The notes below the pieces were generated by a model. It ran no database searches and was not told the origin of the DNA. It was given only the letters and a program-made list of their open reading frames with translations. The translations under genes and the position numbers were made by a program. Below are positions 32,534 through 45,883 of a stretch of DNA of 64,000 bases, piece by piece (position 1 is the stretch's first letter; each line of letters opens with the position of its first letter). The DNA is from Deinococcus radiotolerans (GTDB lineage: Bacteria > Deinococcota > Deinococci > Deinococcales > Deinococcaceae): the NCBI RefSeq assembly GCF_014647435.1, contig NZ_BMPE01000006.1:62001-126000 (forward strand), written 5' to 3'.

Positions 32534-32907
32534 GCGTGGCCCGCCGCCGCCCCCAGCGCACCCCCGACCCCATCCGCGCGACCAGCATGTGGCGCGTGGA
32601 TCAGGTGTTCCTCGCCCGCCGCGGGCCGCGCATCGAGGTCACCTGCTCCCTCGTGAACGATCAGGGCGGCCTGCGCAACCTGTCCGTTACGGCGCCCACC
32701 GAGGACCCGGTCGCCGCGGTCCGGCACGCCGCGCGCTTCATTGCGGGCAAGGGGAACGTGAGTGGCGCCCGTCAGGCCCGGCTCCGCTGGACGCGTGAGC
32801 AGGCCACCACCGCCCAGGACGCCCTGATCCGCGACCGCCTGCTGGAAGACGAATTTCTCGACGAGTTCGAGGAGACGCTCGCCGCGGTGCGCGACCAGCA
32901 GCGCTAG
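32527..32907 (+). CDS. hypothetical protein coupled to the butyrate kinase gene
   Basis: 126 residues from GTG 32527, which overlaps the upstream stop (GTGCTGA); GTG 32536 is an alternative giving 123 residues. Not recognised. Basic N-terminus (VARRRPQRTPDP), a strand-rich middle (WRVDQVFLARRGPRIEVTCSLV) and an acidic helical C-terminus (RDRLLEDEFLDEFEETLAAV). The longer frame from 32404 lies inside the kinase gene and is unlikely. Translational coupling suggests a related role, but none can be named. Confidence 0.6.
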   Translation: MLSVARRRPQRTPDPIRATSMWRVDQVFLARRGPRIEVTCSLVNDQGGLRNLSVTAPTEDPVAAVRHAARFIAGKGNVSGARQARLRWTREQATTAQDALIRDRLLEDEFLDEFEETLAAVRDQQR

Positions 32908-32937
32908 GCGAGACCGGTCCTGACGGGCATGTGGCGT

Positions 32938-34542
32938 TCAGTCCAGCAGGCCGTCGTCGCGCAGGACACTCAGGAACGCCTCGACCACCGCCGGGTCGAA
33001 GTGCCGCCCGGCCTGCTCCAGCAGGGCGTCTGCCGCGGCGCGCGCCGACCACGCCAGCTTGTACGTGCGGGGGCTGATCAGGGCGTCAAACACGTCCGCC
33101 ACACTGAAAATCCGCGCCAGCAGGGGAATGTTCTCCCCGCTCAGCCGGTCCGGGTACCCGCTGCCGTCCCAGTGTTCATGATGGTGCCGGACCACCTCAC
33201 GCACCTCACGCGGCACGAACACCTCGTCGCGCAGCAGCTGATCCCCGACCTCCACGTGCCACTGCATGGCCTGCCGTTCGGGCGGCGTGAGGGGGCCCGC
33301 CTTGCGCAGCAGCCGGTCATCCACCGCGACCTTGCCGATGTCATGCAGGTACGCGCCCCAGCGCAGGTGCTGCACCTGCGCTGCACTCAGGCCCAGCCGC
33401 TCGCCCAGGCGCACGGCCAGGGTGGTGACGCGGTCGGTATGCCCGAAGGTGTCCCCGTCGCGGCTTTCGAGCATGCGGCCCAGCGTGCGCAGCGCTGCCT
33501 CGCGCGTCTGGTGCAGGTGCTCGACGCTCGCGGCGCGGTCCAGCGCCTGACTGATCCGCTGCGCGACCGTTTCCAGCAGCGTCACGAGTGAACCGGGCGC
33601 CGGCACGCGCCGCTGCAGGTGCATCAGCAGCACCACGCCCACCACCCGCCCGTCCACCCGCAGGGGCGCGGCGAGGCCCGTGAAGACGTTCGGGACGTCC
33701 GCCCGGCGGGCTGCCCAGGTCTGGTAGTCCGCGGCCACCTGCGTCCGCCCGGTGCGCAGCACCTCCCCGATCAGTCCGGTCGGGGCGGGGCTGGACGCCA
33801 GCACCTCCCGGGTCGCGGCCTGCCCTTCCGGGTGACCGGCCAGCACCGACAGCTGCACCTGCCCCGCGCGGTCCAGGACGACCACGGCGCCCACCGTGAA
33901 GCCCGACAGGTCCACCAGCGTCTGGATGGCCCGCTGCCCGATCTCCTCGGGACTGGTCAGGTCCGCAAGCACTGCGGACAGCTCTGCGAGCTGCTCGAAC
34001 TGCCGCGCGGCGCCCTGAGCGTCCTCCAGTGCCCGCGCGCGGGAGTACGCCACGCTGGCCGCCTGCCCCAGCAGCGTCAGCGCCTGCGCCTCACCACTGC
34101 CGAACTGCGTGCCCTGCGCCAGCCGGTTCACGGACAGCACCCCCAGCAGCGTGCCGTCCGGGTCAAGCAGCGGCACGCCCAGGTACGTGTGCGGCAGCGG
34201 CTGCCCCGAGACGTGGACCGTCTGCGGGTCCTGATCCGTCCGGGGAATCAGGGTTGCCTGCCCGGACTGCACCACGCGCCACGCCAGCCCCTGACCGCGG
34301 GGCAGCCGCACGCCGATGGCCGCCTCCCGGTGCTCACCGGCCGCCGCGACGATCTCCAGGTCGTCCGTCTCGGGACGGTACAGCAGGGTCATGGCGGTCC
34401 CCGCCGCCGTGATGTCCCGGGCCAGCTGCGCGCAGCGCGTGAACATGTCCCCACTGGACTGCGCGAGCAGCACCAGCGCCTGCGCTTCCAGGGCGGGCCG
34501 CAGCGTCTCCGGCAGGCCGCTGCCCGGCAGGTCGCGCGTCAT
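32938..34542 (-). CDS. GAF-GAF-HD-GYP cyclic-di-GMP phosphodiesterase
   Basis: 534 residues. Two GAF sensory domains (about residues 15-175 and 190-345; e.g. YLGVPLLDPDGTLLGVLSVN, GLAAPLRVDGRVVGVVLLM), then an HD-GYP domain: FGHTDRVTTLA, AYLHDIGKVAVDD (metal HD), and HHHEHWDGSGYPDRLSGENIPLLARIFSVADVFDAL (GYP motif complete). It should hydrolyse c-di-GMP. Start: the only promoter-like -10 (TAGCGT, minus strand 34612-34607) would place transcription start at ATG 34601 of a 20-codon upstream ORF whose TGA overlaps ATG 34542 as ATGA, so 34542 is preferred; an in-frame GTG at 34608 would precede the transcription start. Confidence 0.88.
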   Translation of the reverse strand: MTRDLPGSGLPETLRPALEAQALVLLAQSSGDMFTRCAQLARDITAAGTAMTLLYRPETDDLEIVAAAGEHREAAIGVRLPRGQGLAWRVVQSGQATLIPRTDQDPQTVHVSGQPLPHTYLGVPLLDPDGTLLGVLSVNRLAQGTQFGSGEAQALTLLGQAASVAYSRARALEDAQGAARQFEQLAELSAVLADLTSPEEIGQRAIQTLVDLSGFTVGAVVVLDRAGQVQLSVLAGHPEGQAATREVLASSPAPTGLIGEVLRTGRTQVAADYQTWAARRADVPNVFTGLAAPLRVDGRVVGVVLLMHLQRRVPAPGSLVTLLETVAQRISQALDRAASVEHLHQTREAALRTLGRMLESRDGDTFGHTDRVTTLAVRLGERLGLSAAQVQHLRWGAYLHDIGKVAVDDRLLRKAGPLTPPERQAMQWHVEVGDQLLRDEVFVPREVREVVRHHHEHWDGSGYPDRLSGENIPLLARIFSVADVFDALISPRTYKLAWSARAAADALLEQAGRHFDPAVVEAFLSVLRDDGLLD

Positions 34543-34601
34543 GGGCGCAGCCGGGGCTGGACGGCGCGCCCACTCCACGTCCGGCGATACGGGGGTGGCA
34601 T
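34539..34601 (-). CDS. leaderless 20-codon upstream ORF of the HD-GYP gene
   Basis: ATG 34601 lies 5 nt after the TAGCGT -10 element and begins a 20-codon frame (MPPPYRRTW..., Pro/Arg-rich) ending in TGA at 34541-34539, overlapping the ATG of the phosphodiesterase. It contains three Pro codons in succession after Met, a potential ribosome-pausing stretch. It is seen only as an ORF; translation is inferred from the leaderless pattern. Confidence 0.45.
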   Translation of the reverse strand: MPPPYRRTWSGRAVQPRLRP

Positions 34602-34606
34602 GCCCC

Positions 34607-34612
34607 ACGCTA
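34607..34612 (-). promoter_or_regulatory. -10 element of the HD-GYP transcription unit
   Basis: TAGCGT on the minus strand, 5 nt before ATG 34601, matching the leaderless -10 spacing seen at many genes in this window. Confidence 0.5.
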
Positions 34613-34702
34613 TCGCGGCGGACGGGCCCCGCACCACTCCCCCCCGGCAGACGACGCGGCGCGGCGGCCGGATCGACAGGATCAGCTCAGGTCAGCGCCG
34701 CG

Positions 34703-36223
<1,521 letters not shown>

Positions 36224-36291
36224 CCCGATTCTCTCACGCGCCCGGACGGCGGGCGTCCCGGCGGGACAGACGAGCCGCTCCCGCAGTGGCC

Positions 36292-38250
36292 TCAGCGGTC
36301 CAGATCAATCGTGACCGGCTGCGCCCGCGGCACCGTGACGGTCATGCTGCCTGGCGCGTAGCCGTCCACCACCACCCGCACCCGGTACGTGCCCGGCGCG
36401 GGGAACGTCACGCGGCCCGGTGCGCGGCCCAGCGACGCGCCCGGCGCGAGCTTCGCTGCGGCTGGCGCCTGCTCCACGGACAGGCGGGCCGTCACGCCGG
36501 GCGCGCCCCGCACCGTGAACTGCACCGTCTGCGGCTGAGCTGCCGCGGCGCCCGAACCGGTCCCGGCGGGCGCAGCTGCGGCCTGCCCGCCCGCTGGTCG
36601 GGACACCGTGGTCTGCGTGGTCACCGGCGCCGCCCGGCCTCTCAGCAGACCCGACATGAGGACCGTCAGGAGGACCAGACCCGCCCCCAGCGCGCCCCAG
36701 AACGCCACGCGCCACAGCAGTGGGCGGCGCGCCCGTACCTGGGGTGTCGGGGCCTCGCGCACCACGCGCCAGGAATCATCCTCGTCCCAGCCGATCCGGA
36801 TGGGCTCCCCGGTGCGGCGCCGCGCCACGGTCCCGGCCTGTGCCAGCCCCGCGTCGCCCGGCCCGGTCTGCCCGGGCGTGTCCTCGTCGGGCGGCAGGGG
36901 CGCGCGCCGCAGCGAGGCCGGCAGGCGCGGCACGTCCCGCAGCTGTAAACCCGGAGTGGGCGCCGGGCCGTCCGCTTCCCACACCGGCAGATCATCGTCG
37001 AAGCCAATCTGGAGGGGCGCGGGCACCACGGGCGCTGCGGCGGGGGGCGCGCTCTCCTGACGCCGGCGGCGCTCGGCGGCCGCCTGGGCGTCCAGCGCCG
37101 CCTGCTCGCGCCGCGCCTCATGCTCCCGGCGGCGACGCTCCTGCGGTGAGGACCGACCGGACGCCGTGGCCACCGGAGGTTCCGGCTCGCCCAGCACGAT
37201 CAGTGAGCCGTCATGCGGTTGCTCGTCGGGGGCGGACGTGCTCGGCCCAGTCGGAACGGGCGGCGCGTCACCCAGCTCGGCCGCAGCGGCGAGCGGTTCG
37301 ACTGGTGCCGGCAGGGGGGCCAGCAGGTCGCCCGCCGGCAGGGGCGCGCTGGGCTCCTGCCGTGGTCCAGCCTTGACGGAGTTCAGCGCCAGGTCGTCGG
37401 GCTTCACTGCACTCGGCGGGTCGTCAGACCGGTCAGCGCCACTGACATCCGGCGTGGACAGGGGGGGCTCGAGCGCCTCGCTCCTCCGGTCCACGCCCGG
37501 CAGGCGGAACCGGCTGCGGCGCTCCCGGCGCCCCCTCGGTTCGGTCACGCTGGCCAGCCCGGGCTCAGGGTCCGGGGCGCTGGCGGGCTCAGCGGCACCC
37601 CGGTCAGCCGGCGGGTCCCGGTCGGGCAGCGTCAGCGCTGCACCTGTCTCTGACAGGGCGGTCGCTGGAGGGGGCGGCGTGGGGGCGGGGGGCGTCCGGG
37701 CAGCTGCGGCCGTGGCCGTCAGGCTGAGCTGCCGCAGCGCCTCCTGCGCGTCCAGGCGGCCCGGGTCGTCCAGCAGGGGGCGCAGCGCGGGCGGGAACTC
37801 GCCCATCTCGTGCAGGATGACCGCCAGAGCGTACAGGTCGTCCGCCGGGCGGGCCTCGCCCCCCCAGGGGAGGCCCGCCCCGGCCAGGCGGACCTCGCCG
37901 TCCACGCTCCACAGCTGCGAGGCGCTCAGGCCGCCGTGGACCACGCCGCGCCCGTGCAGCGCCGTCAGGGCCAGCAGCGCCCCCCGCGCCGTCAGGGCCG
38001 GGTCCTGCGCCGGGCGGGCCTGAAGGGGCAGTTCCGTCACCATGAACGCCTCCCCGGCGACCTCCACGCACTCGGCCGGGAGCAGCACGTTCGGATGCTC
38101 GGGCAGATCCGGAAGGGGCATCGGGGCAGGCAGGCCGTGCAGCAGCACCGGCATGCCCGTCAGGCGGTCCGTGGCACGCAGCGTCCGCACCGGACTGTTC
38201 ATCCGGCCCGGCAGGTCACGCGCGGCCACATAGGGGCCAAGGGGCTTCAC
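36292..38250 (-). CDS. membrane-anchored pseudokinase with extracytoplasmic PEGA-like domain
   Basis: 652 residues. The N-terminal ~230 residues resemble a Ser/Thr kinase fold, but the catalytic loop reads [12 protein letters not shown] instead of HRDLKxxN and the DFG region is AGAG, so catalysis is probably lost. A long Pro/Ala/Glu-rich disordered linker follows (about 235-500), then one membrane helix (~510-536, [22 protein letters not shown]) and a ~115-residue exported tail ending with a beta-rich PEGA-like module ([26 protein letters not shown]). GTG 38250 lies 7 nt after TATACT (minus strand, 38263-38258), so the frame upstream to 38427 is not used. It may scaffold or sense envelope signals. 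Confidence 0.78.
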   Translation of the reverse strand: MKPLGPYVAARDLPGRMNSPVRTLRATDRLTGMPVLLHGLPAPMPLPDLPEHPNVLLPAECVEVAGEAFMVTELPLQARPAQDPALTARGALLALTALHGRGVVHGGLSASQLWSVDGEVRLAGAGLPWGGEARPADDLYALAVILHEMGEFPPALRPLLDDPGRLDAQEALRQLSLTATAAAARTPPAPTPPPPATALSETGAALTLPDRDPPADRGAAEPASAPDPEPGLASVTEPRGRRERRSRFRLPGVDRRSEALEPPLSTPDVSGADRSDDPPSAVKPDDLALNSVKAGPRQEPSAPLPAGDLLAPLPAPVEPLAAAAELGDAPPVPTGPSTSAPDEQPHDGSLIVLGEPEPPVATASGRSSPQERRRREHEARREQAALDAQAAAERRRRQESAPPAAAPVVPAPLQIGFDDDLPVWEADGPAPTPGLQLRDVPRLPASLRRAPLPPDEDTPGQTGPGDAGLAQAGTVARRRTGEPIRIGWDEDDSWRVVREAPTPQVRARRPLLWRVAFWGALGAGLVLLTVLMSGLLRGRAAPVTTQTTVSRPAGGQAAAAPAGTGSGAAAAQPQTVQFTVRGAPGVTARLSVEQAPAAAKLAPGASLGRAPGRVTFPAPGTYRVRVVVDGYAPGSMTVTVPRAQPVTIDLDR

Positions 38251-38319
38251 GGCCCGCAGTATAGGCCGCCGCCCGCCCCAGGCGGCGCCCGAGTGGGCGG
38301 CGCAGTGTGAGCGTGTGGC

Positions 38320-38348
38320 TTGCCGCGCCCCTCGCTTTGCGCTACTAA
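38320..38348 (+). promoter_or_regulatory. promoter of the Mrp/ApbC gene
   Basis: TTGCCG (38320-38325), exactly 17 bp, TACTAA (38343-38348), 9 nt before ATG 38358. A back-to-back promoter (TATACT, minus strand 38263-38258) serves the divergent pseudokinase gene. Confidence 0.55.
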
Positions 38349-38357
38349 TTGCGGGAT

Positions 38358-39407
<1,050 letters not shown>

Positions 39408-39447
39408 CCGGCGCGTCCGCCCACGCCCACCCACACCGGAGCCGCAC

Positions 39448-40092
39448 ATGAGTGCCGCGACCCTCGCACCCGCCGGTGCCGAGCGCACCAAGACCCGCCT
39501 GCTGGAATTTGTCAAGCGGCACGGCCCGCAGACCGCGCAGGACCTCGCGCAGCGGCTGGACGTCAGCGTGCCCGCCGCGCGCCGGCACCTGTGCGACCTG
39601 CAGGACCAGGGCCTGCTGGAAGCGCGCACCGAGCGGCCCGGCGGACGCGGACGGCCCCAGCATGTCTTCGCCCTGACCGACCGGGGCGAGGCGGCCTTCC
39701 CGAAAACCTACTCCAGCCTGTGCGTGGACGTCCTGCGGCACATCGAGGGACTGTTCGGCGCGGGTGCCGTCCTGAAGGTCCTGGACGCCCGCAACGCCGA
39801 GATCGCCGACCGCCTGCGCACCGATCTGCCCGCCGGACTCCCCCTGGGTGAACGCGTGCAGATCCTCGTGCAGCGCCTGAACGAGCACGGGTTCGACGCG
39901 ACCGCCGCGCAGGACGACCAGGGCCGCTGGGTCTTCACGCAGCGCAACTGCCCGAACCTGACCGTCGCGCGGCAGTACGCGCAGCTGTGCAGCGCCGAGA
40001 TCACGCTGTACACCGAGGTGCTGGGCGTGCCCGTCATGCGCGACACCCGCATTGCCTGCGGGCAGGCCTGCTGTCACTACCGGGTCGGGTAA
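39448..40092 (+). CDS. SufR-like Fe-S-sensing transcriptional regulator
   Basis: 214 residues. A winged-helix DNA-binding N-terminus (RLLEFVKRHGPQTAQDLAQRLDVSVPAARRHLCDLQDQGLLEA, then RPGGRGRPQHVFALT) is followed by a ligand domain with conserved Cys in RNCPNLTVA, QLCSAEI, IACGQACCHY. This pattern fits SufR/DeoR-like repressors that bind a [4Fe-4S] cluster and control suf genes (family knowledge). The Mrp/ApbC gene immediately upstream strengthens this. A 2H phosphoesterase gene follows 4 bp downstream. Confidence 0.8.
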   Translation: MSAATLAPAGAERTKTRLLEFVKRHGPQTAQDLAQRLDVSVPAARRHLCDLQDQGLLEARTERPGGRGRPQHVFALTDRGEAAFPKTYSSLCVDVLRHIEGLFGAGAVLKVLDARNAEIADRLRTDLPAGLPLGERVQILVQRLNEHGFDATAAQDDQGRWVFTQRNCPNLTVARQYAQLCSAEITLYTEVLGVPVMRDTRIACGQACCHYRVG

Positions 40093-40096
40093 ACCC

Positions 40097-40687
40097 ATGA
40101 GCCTGTTCCTGCCCGCGCTGGACGACGCGCCCCGACCCCTGTACTCCATCGTGGCGTGGCCGCCCGAGGCGCTCGACAGCTGGCTGCGCCGACTGCAGGA
40201 CCGGCTGAACGTGCGCGGCTTCGGCCTGCCGCACCTGAACATCCGCGCGCCCTTCCAGACCACGCTGCGCAGCGCGGACCTGGTGGACGTCTGCCGCGAC
40301 GTGCTGCGCGGCCAGCAGGCCTTCGACGTGCAGGTGCGCGGCTGGAAGCAGCTGCCGGGCGTGATCTTCCTGGAGTGCGAACTGAGCCCCGCCCTGCGCG
40401 CCCTGCACGACCGCACCCTGACCATTGAACCCAGCAGCCGCGCCCGCTACGACGGGCCCGAGTACCGGCCCCACCTGACCCTGGCGCTGGGCGTCCTGCC
40501 CTGGGCCGAGCCGATCCTCTGGGAGCAGATCAGGGACCTGACGCCGCCACTGACGCAGTTCCGGGTGGAAGCCCTGAGCCTGACCAAGGAACACCGGGGC
40601 GAGGTGCAGGAACTGCACACCTTCCCGCTGCTCGACCCGCCGGTGCCCGGCGTGGACGCGCCCAGCGCAGAATCCGCCCCCAGCTGA
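40097..40687 (+). CDS. 2'-5' RNA ligase-like 2H phosphoesterase
   Basis: 196 residues. Two H-x-[NT] motifs characterise the family: HLNIRAPF (about residue 46) and RPHLTLAL (about residue 125), separated by the expected ~80 residues. Family members act on 2',3'-cyclic phosphates or ligate RNA; the true substrate is unknown. ATG 40097 starts 4 nt after the SufR-like stop, so probably the same operon. The C-terminal tail is Pro/Ser-rich and not conserved in the family. Confidence 0.75.
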   Translation: MSLFLPALDDAPRPLYSIVAWPPEALDSWLRRLQDRLNVRGFGLPHLNIRAPFQTTLRSADLVDVCRDVLRGQQAFDVQVRGWKQLPGVIFLECELSPALRALHDRTLTIEPSSRARYDGPEYRPHLTLALGVLPWAEPILWEQIRDLTPPLTQFRVEALSLTKEHRGEVQELHTFPLLDPPVPGVDAPSAESAPS

Positions 40688-40733
40688 ATACAGGCCGCCC
40701 AGCTGCGCCCTGGCGGGGGCCAGCCGTTGAACG

Positions 40734-40769
40734 CAGAGCGCCGCCCCGGTAGAACGGGGCGGCGCTCTG
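40734..40769. terminator. bidirectional terminator between 2H phosphoesterase and DAHP synthase genes
   Basis: Perfect 14-bp stem CAGAGCGCCGCCCC (40734-40747) / GGGGCGGCGCTCTG (40756-40769) between convergent genes. Confidence 0.75.
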
Positions 40770-40783
40770 TCTGAACGGGAGTC

Positions 40784-41875
<1,092 letters not shown>

Positions 41876-41996
41876 GCTGCGCAGTGTAGGAAAGGCCGCC
41901 TGCCCCCGCCCCCACCCTGCTAGTCAATTGCCAGGAGTTGTCCAACCCGAACGCCGGTCACGACTGCAGCCCGCACGTGAGGTGCGGCCCGGCCAC

Positions 41997-42410
41997 TCAG
42001 GGCGCGGACGCCACCCCGTCGGTGTTCACCATGTGCACCGCCACGCGCGACAGGGCCGCATACAGCTCCCGCGCGTCGTCCGTCCCGATCTGCGGCGTGT
42101 CCCGCAGCGCCGCCTGCATGCACGCCAGCCACGCCCGCGCCCGCGCCGGCGTGATCGGGAAGGGCAGGTGCCGCGCCCGCAGCCGTGGGTGCCCGAAACG
42201 CTCGTGGTACAGCGGCGGGCCGCCCAGGAAGCCCGTCAGGAACGCCAGCTGTTTCTCGGCCGTCACGCTCAGGTCCTGCGGGAAGATCGGCGCGAGCAGC
42301 GGATCACTGGCTACGAGCGTGTAAAAGCGCGTGACCAGGGCCGCCAGGGCCTCCGGTCCGATCCGGTCGTACAGGCTGCCGCCCGCGTTCAGGGAGATGG
42401 GCGCCGTCAT
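41997..42410 (-). CDS. truncated haemoglobin (group II-like globin)
   Basis: 137 residues. SLYDRIGPEALAALVTRFYTLVASDPLLAPIFP is the typical N-terminal part; FLGGPPLYHERFGHPRLRARHLPF contains the proximal His region, and WLACMQAAL the following helix. It binds haem and O2/NO, often protecting from nitrosative stress. ATG 42410 lies 6 nt after TACCCT (minus strand, 42422-42417), leaderless; the frame upstream to 43268 is antisense-free coincidence over the ABC permease gene. Confidence 0.9.
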   Translation of the reverse strand: MTAPISLNAGGSLYDRIGPEALAALVTRFYTLVASDPLLAPIFPQDLSVTAEKQLAFLTGFLGGPPLYHERFGHPRLRARHLPFPITPARARAWLACMQAALRDTPQIGTDDARELYAALSRVAVHMVNTDGVASAP

Positions 42411-42535
42411 GCCCGCAGGGTAGAGCATGCGGCCTGACCACACCGTGGCCCCCGGAGGTGAGGACAGGGGGCGCCTGCACCCGACACACTCCCCCGCAGC
42501 CCGGAGGACAACCACGCGCGTCCCGGCCACGCAGA

Positions 42536-42565
42536 AGGGGGACGCGGCAGCCGCCACGCCCCCCT
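42536..42565 (-). terminator. hairpin after the ABC permease gene
   Basis: AGGGGG (42536-42541) / CCCCCT (42560-42565) enclosing an inner GCGGC/GCCGC stem; 21 bp downstream of the permease stop. Confidence 0.5.
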
Positions 42566-42586
42566 CCTGAACGCGGCTGCGGCGCG

Positions 42587-43360
42587 TTACACGTCGCGGC
42601 GGTCGAAGGCGAAAATGCTCAGCAGGCCAAACCCGACCGTGTAGATCAGCAGCAGGATCAGGGACTGCATGATGTCGCCCTGCTGCACGTACAGGTTCAG
42701 GTGACTGGTCAGCAGGATGCTCTGGATGGTGTCCGGCAGGACCACCAGCAGCCGCATGACGATCAGCGTCGCGAAGGTCGCCAGCGCCGCGGCGGCCGTG
42801 TTCAGGTACATCACGCCAAACAGCAGGGACAGTGCCGCGATGGGCATCAGCACCACGCCCGCCAGCAGCCCGCCGCGCAGGACCTCCGCGAAGGCCGCGC
42901 TGGACGTCAGGGTGCCCACGCCCACGAACAGGCCCGGCCCCAGCCCGGTGCCGCCGGAGAAGGACCCGAAGCCCATGGGAATCCCGGCGATCAGGGAACC
43001 CAGGATGGTCGTGAAGATCAGGATGAACGGGTACGACAGGGACACGATCAACTTGCTGGCAATGACCTTCACGCGGTTCACGGGGCGCAGTAGCAGCGGC
43101 GCCAGCGTCCCCTGCGAGACCTCCGCGCCGATCATCTCGCCGACCGTCACGGCAATGAACAGCGGCAGCAGGTACCCGATCGTCACGCCGATACTCACGG
43201 CAGGCAGCTGCCAGCCGCTGACCAGACTCACCTGAACGAGCTGGTTCAGGCGCGGCGCGAACGCCCACATCAGCGGCAGCAGCAGCGTGACCAGCAGCGC
43301 TAGGCGCACGCTGCGCGCCCCGAACAGTTTGCGGAATTCCAGGGTCAGCAGGGTCAGCAT
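42587..43360 (-). CDS. ABC-2 type transporter permease
   Basis: 257 residues with about six membrane helices ([72 protein letters not shown]). [12 protein letters not shown]...LLRPVNR is the conserved cytosolic element of ABC-2/NatB-like permeases. ATG 43360 is used; the longer frame overlaps the ATPase gene. It forms a two-gene exporter with the ATPase 31 bp upstream. Substrate unknown; drug or peptide export or self-protection are common roles. Confidence 0.85.
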   Translation of the reverse strand: MLTLLTLEFRKLFGARSVRLALLVTLLLPLMWAFAPRLNQLVQVSLVSGWQLPAVSIGVTIGYLLPLFIAVTVGEMIGAEVSQGTLAPLLLRPVNRVKVIASKLIVSLSYPFILIFTTILGSLIAGIPMGFGSFSGGTGLGPGLFVGVGTLTSSAAFAEVLRGGLLAGVVLMPIAALSLLFGVMYLNTAAAALATFATLIVMRLLVVLPDTIQSILLTSHLNLYVQQGDIMQSLILLLIYTVGFGLLSIFAFDRRDV

Positions 43361-43391
43361 GTGCGGCCCCCAGCGGTCAGGGTGATGGTCA

Positions 43392-44330
<939 letters not shown>

Positions 44331-44388
44331 CCGCACAGCCTACCCCAGCCGGGTGGGCCCGTTCCTTAAAATCCTCACGTCAAAGCAT

Positions 44389-44424
44389 CGGAGGCCGGTG
44401 ACCACGCGTGTCAGCCGACCTCCG
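44389..44424 (-). terminator. hairpin after the SOD-propeller gene
   Basis: CGGAGG (44389-44394) / CCTCCG (44419-44424) with an inner CGG/CCG pairing and a CACGCGTG palindrome at the tip; 16 bp downstream of the stop. Confidence 0.5.
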
Positions 44425-44439
44425 GGAAACCTACGCGGT

Positions 44440-45882
44440 TTAGAATTTCTTGAATCGCGTCAGCTTGAACGGTGTTTCCGGCGTCCCGCCCTGCAGCTTG
44501 TCCAGCTGGCCCTGCGCGACGATCAGGTCGCCGCCCACAGCCGCCAGGGTGGTGGGGAAGCGCAGGCCCATCAGGGGTTCCTCGGCCACCACCTGTCCGG
44601 CGGTGTAGTCGGCGTTCAGGGTCACCTTCGTGATCACCTGCTCGGCGTTGCGCACCACGTACAGCGTCCGGCCATCCAGCAGCAGGCCGTCGCCGCGGGT
44701 CAGGCCGCCCATGACGCGCCGCACGGCCTTCGTGCGCAGGTCGATGCGCCACAACTCACCGGTGTTCAGCTGCACGGCCAGCAGCGCCCGCCCGTCCGGG
44801 GTGGCCACGATGCCGTTCAGGTTGATGCCCGGCGCGTAGCGGATGGGCGTGACGCTCAGGTCCAGCCACGCGCTGAGCTTCAGGTCCGGCGTGACCCGGA
44901 AGATTACGGGGCGGCTGGAATCCGTGACGTATACGTTTCCGTCCGGGGCGGGCGTCAGGTCGTTCACGTACGCGTTCGGGGACTTCGGGGTGTTCAGGAT
45001 CGCGACCGGGAACCCGTCGGGGCGCAGGACGCTGACGGTGCCACTCGCGCCGCCCGCTGCCCACACGCGGCCCTGCGCGTCCACCTTCAGACCCAGCGCT
45101 GAAGCGCGCCCCTGGCCGCCCCCCTCGGCGAACTTCGATACGGCGCCGGTGCCCAGGTGCACGGCGTAGATGGTGCCGCTGGCCGCGCTGCCCGTGTAGG
45201 CCACGCCGCGCGCCGCGTCCACTGCCACGCCTTCGGGGAAGTCCTGCGGGCCGGGCAGCGGATAGTCCCGCACGCTGAAGTTGTCCCGCGTGATCACGCC
45301 GCAGCGTTCCCGCGCGCCCGTCATCCCGGCAGGGTCACTCCGGTAATCGTCCGGCTGCGCGTGAATCACCAGCGAGCGGTTCAGGATCCCCGTCATGCCG
45401 CTCAGGCTGAGTTTCATGGTGGTGAAGCTCGCCTGACCGGTGCCGTCCGCCCCGACGGTCAGCATCGGGAGGTCCCCGCCGTGCCCGGCGCGGTTGTCGG
45501 TCTGGGGACTGTCATGGTTGCGGCTCATGCCGGGATCAAAGTGCCCGCCCGCCCCGCCGAACGGCACGACCGTGTTCGTCGCGGCGTCCACGCCTGGGGT
45601 GCAGCGCCCGAACTCATGCACGTGCATGCCGTGCTGACCGGGTGTCAGGCCGCTCACGCGCACGCGGACAGTCACGCCCGCGCCCTGCTGCTCGAAGGTG
45701 GCGGTGCCCAGCACCTGCCCGGCGGCGTCGCGCAGGGCGGCCGTGGCCCGCAGCGGCGTGGAGGCCGGAGCCGCGGCCGGCGCCATGGGCACGCCGGCCC
45801 CCCCCGCGAGGCCCACGCTGCCCAGCAGTGCGCCGCCCAGTGCCGCGCCGCCCAGAAGACCTGCCGTGATCAGGTGCCGCAT
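44440..45882 (-). CDS. exported Cu/Zn superoxide dismutase fused to a beta-propeller domain
   Basis: 480 residues with an N-terminal signal or anchor (LITAGLLGGAALGGALLGSVGLAGG). Residues ~45-200 are a Cu/Zn-SOD domain with all metal ligands: His87 and His89 (HVHEFGRC), bridging His114 (GGHFDPG), His123, His134, Asp137 (HGGDLP) and His174 (VIHAQPDDY), plus the Cys94-Cys194 disulfide pair. Residues ~205-480 are an NHL/SMP-30-like propeller (FPEGVAVDAARGVAYTGSAASGTIYAVHL, NDLTPAPDGNVYVTDS). The fusion would place superoxide dismutation next to a lactonase- or sensor-like propeller in the envelope. Only 1 bp separates it from the PQQ-type dehydrogenase stop; same operon. Confidence 0.88.
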   Translation of the reverse strand: MRHLITAGLLGGAALGGALLGSVGLAGGAGVPMAPAAAPASTPLRATAALRDAAGQVLGTATFEQQGAGVTVRVRVSGLTPGQHGMHVHEFGRCTPGVDAATNTVVPFGGAGGHFDPGMSRNHDSPQTDNRAGHGGDLPMLTVGADGTGQASFTTMKLSLSGMTGILNRSLVIHAQPDDYRSDPAGMTGARERCGVITRDNFSVRDYPLPGPQDFPEGVAVDAARGVAYTGSAASGTIYAVHLGTGAVSKFAEGGGQGRASALGLKVDAQGRVWAAGGASGTVSVLRPDGFPVAILNTPKSPNAYVNDLTPAPDGNVYVTDSSRPVIFRVTPDLKLSAWLDLSVTPIRYAPGINLNGIVATPDGRALLAVQLNTGELWRIDLRTKAVRRVMGGLTRGDGLLLDGRTLYVVRNAEQVITKVTLNADYTAGQVVAEEPLMGLRFPTTLAAVGGDLIVAQGQLDKLQGGTPETPFKLTRFKKF

Positions 45883-45883
45883 C

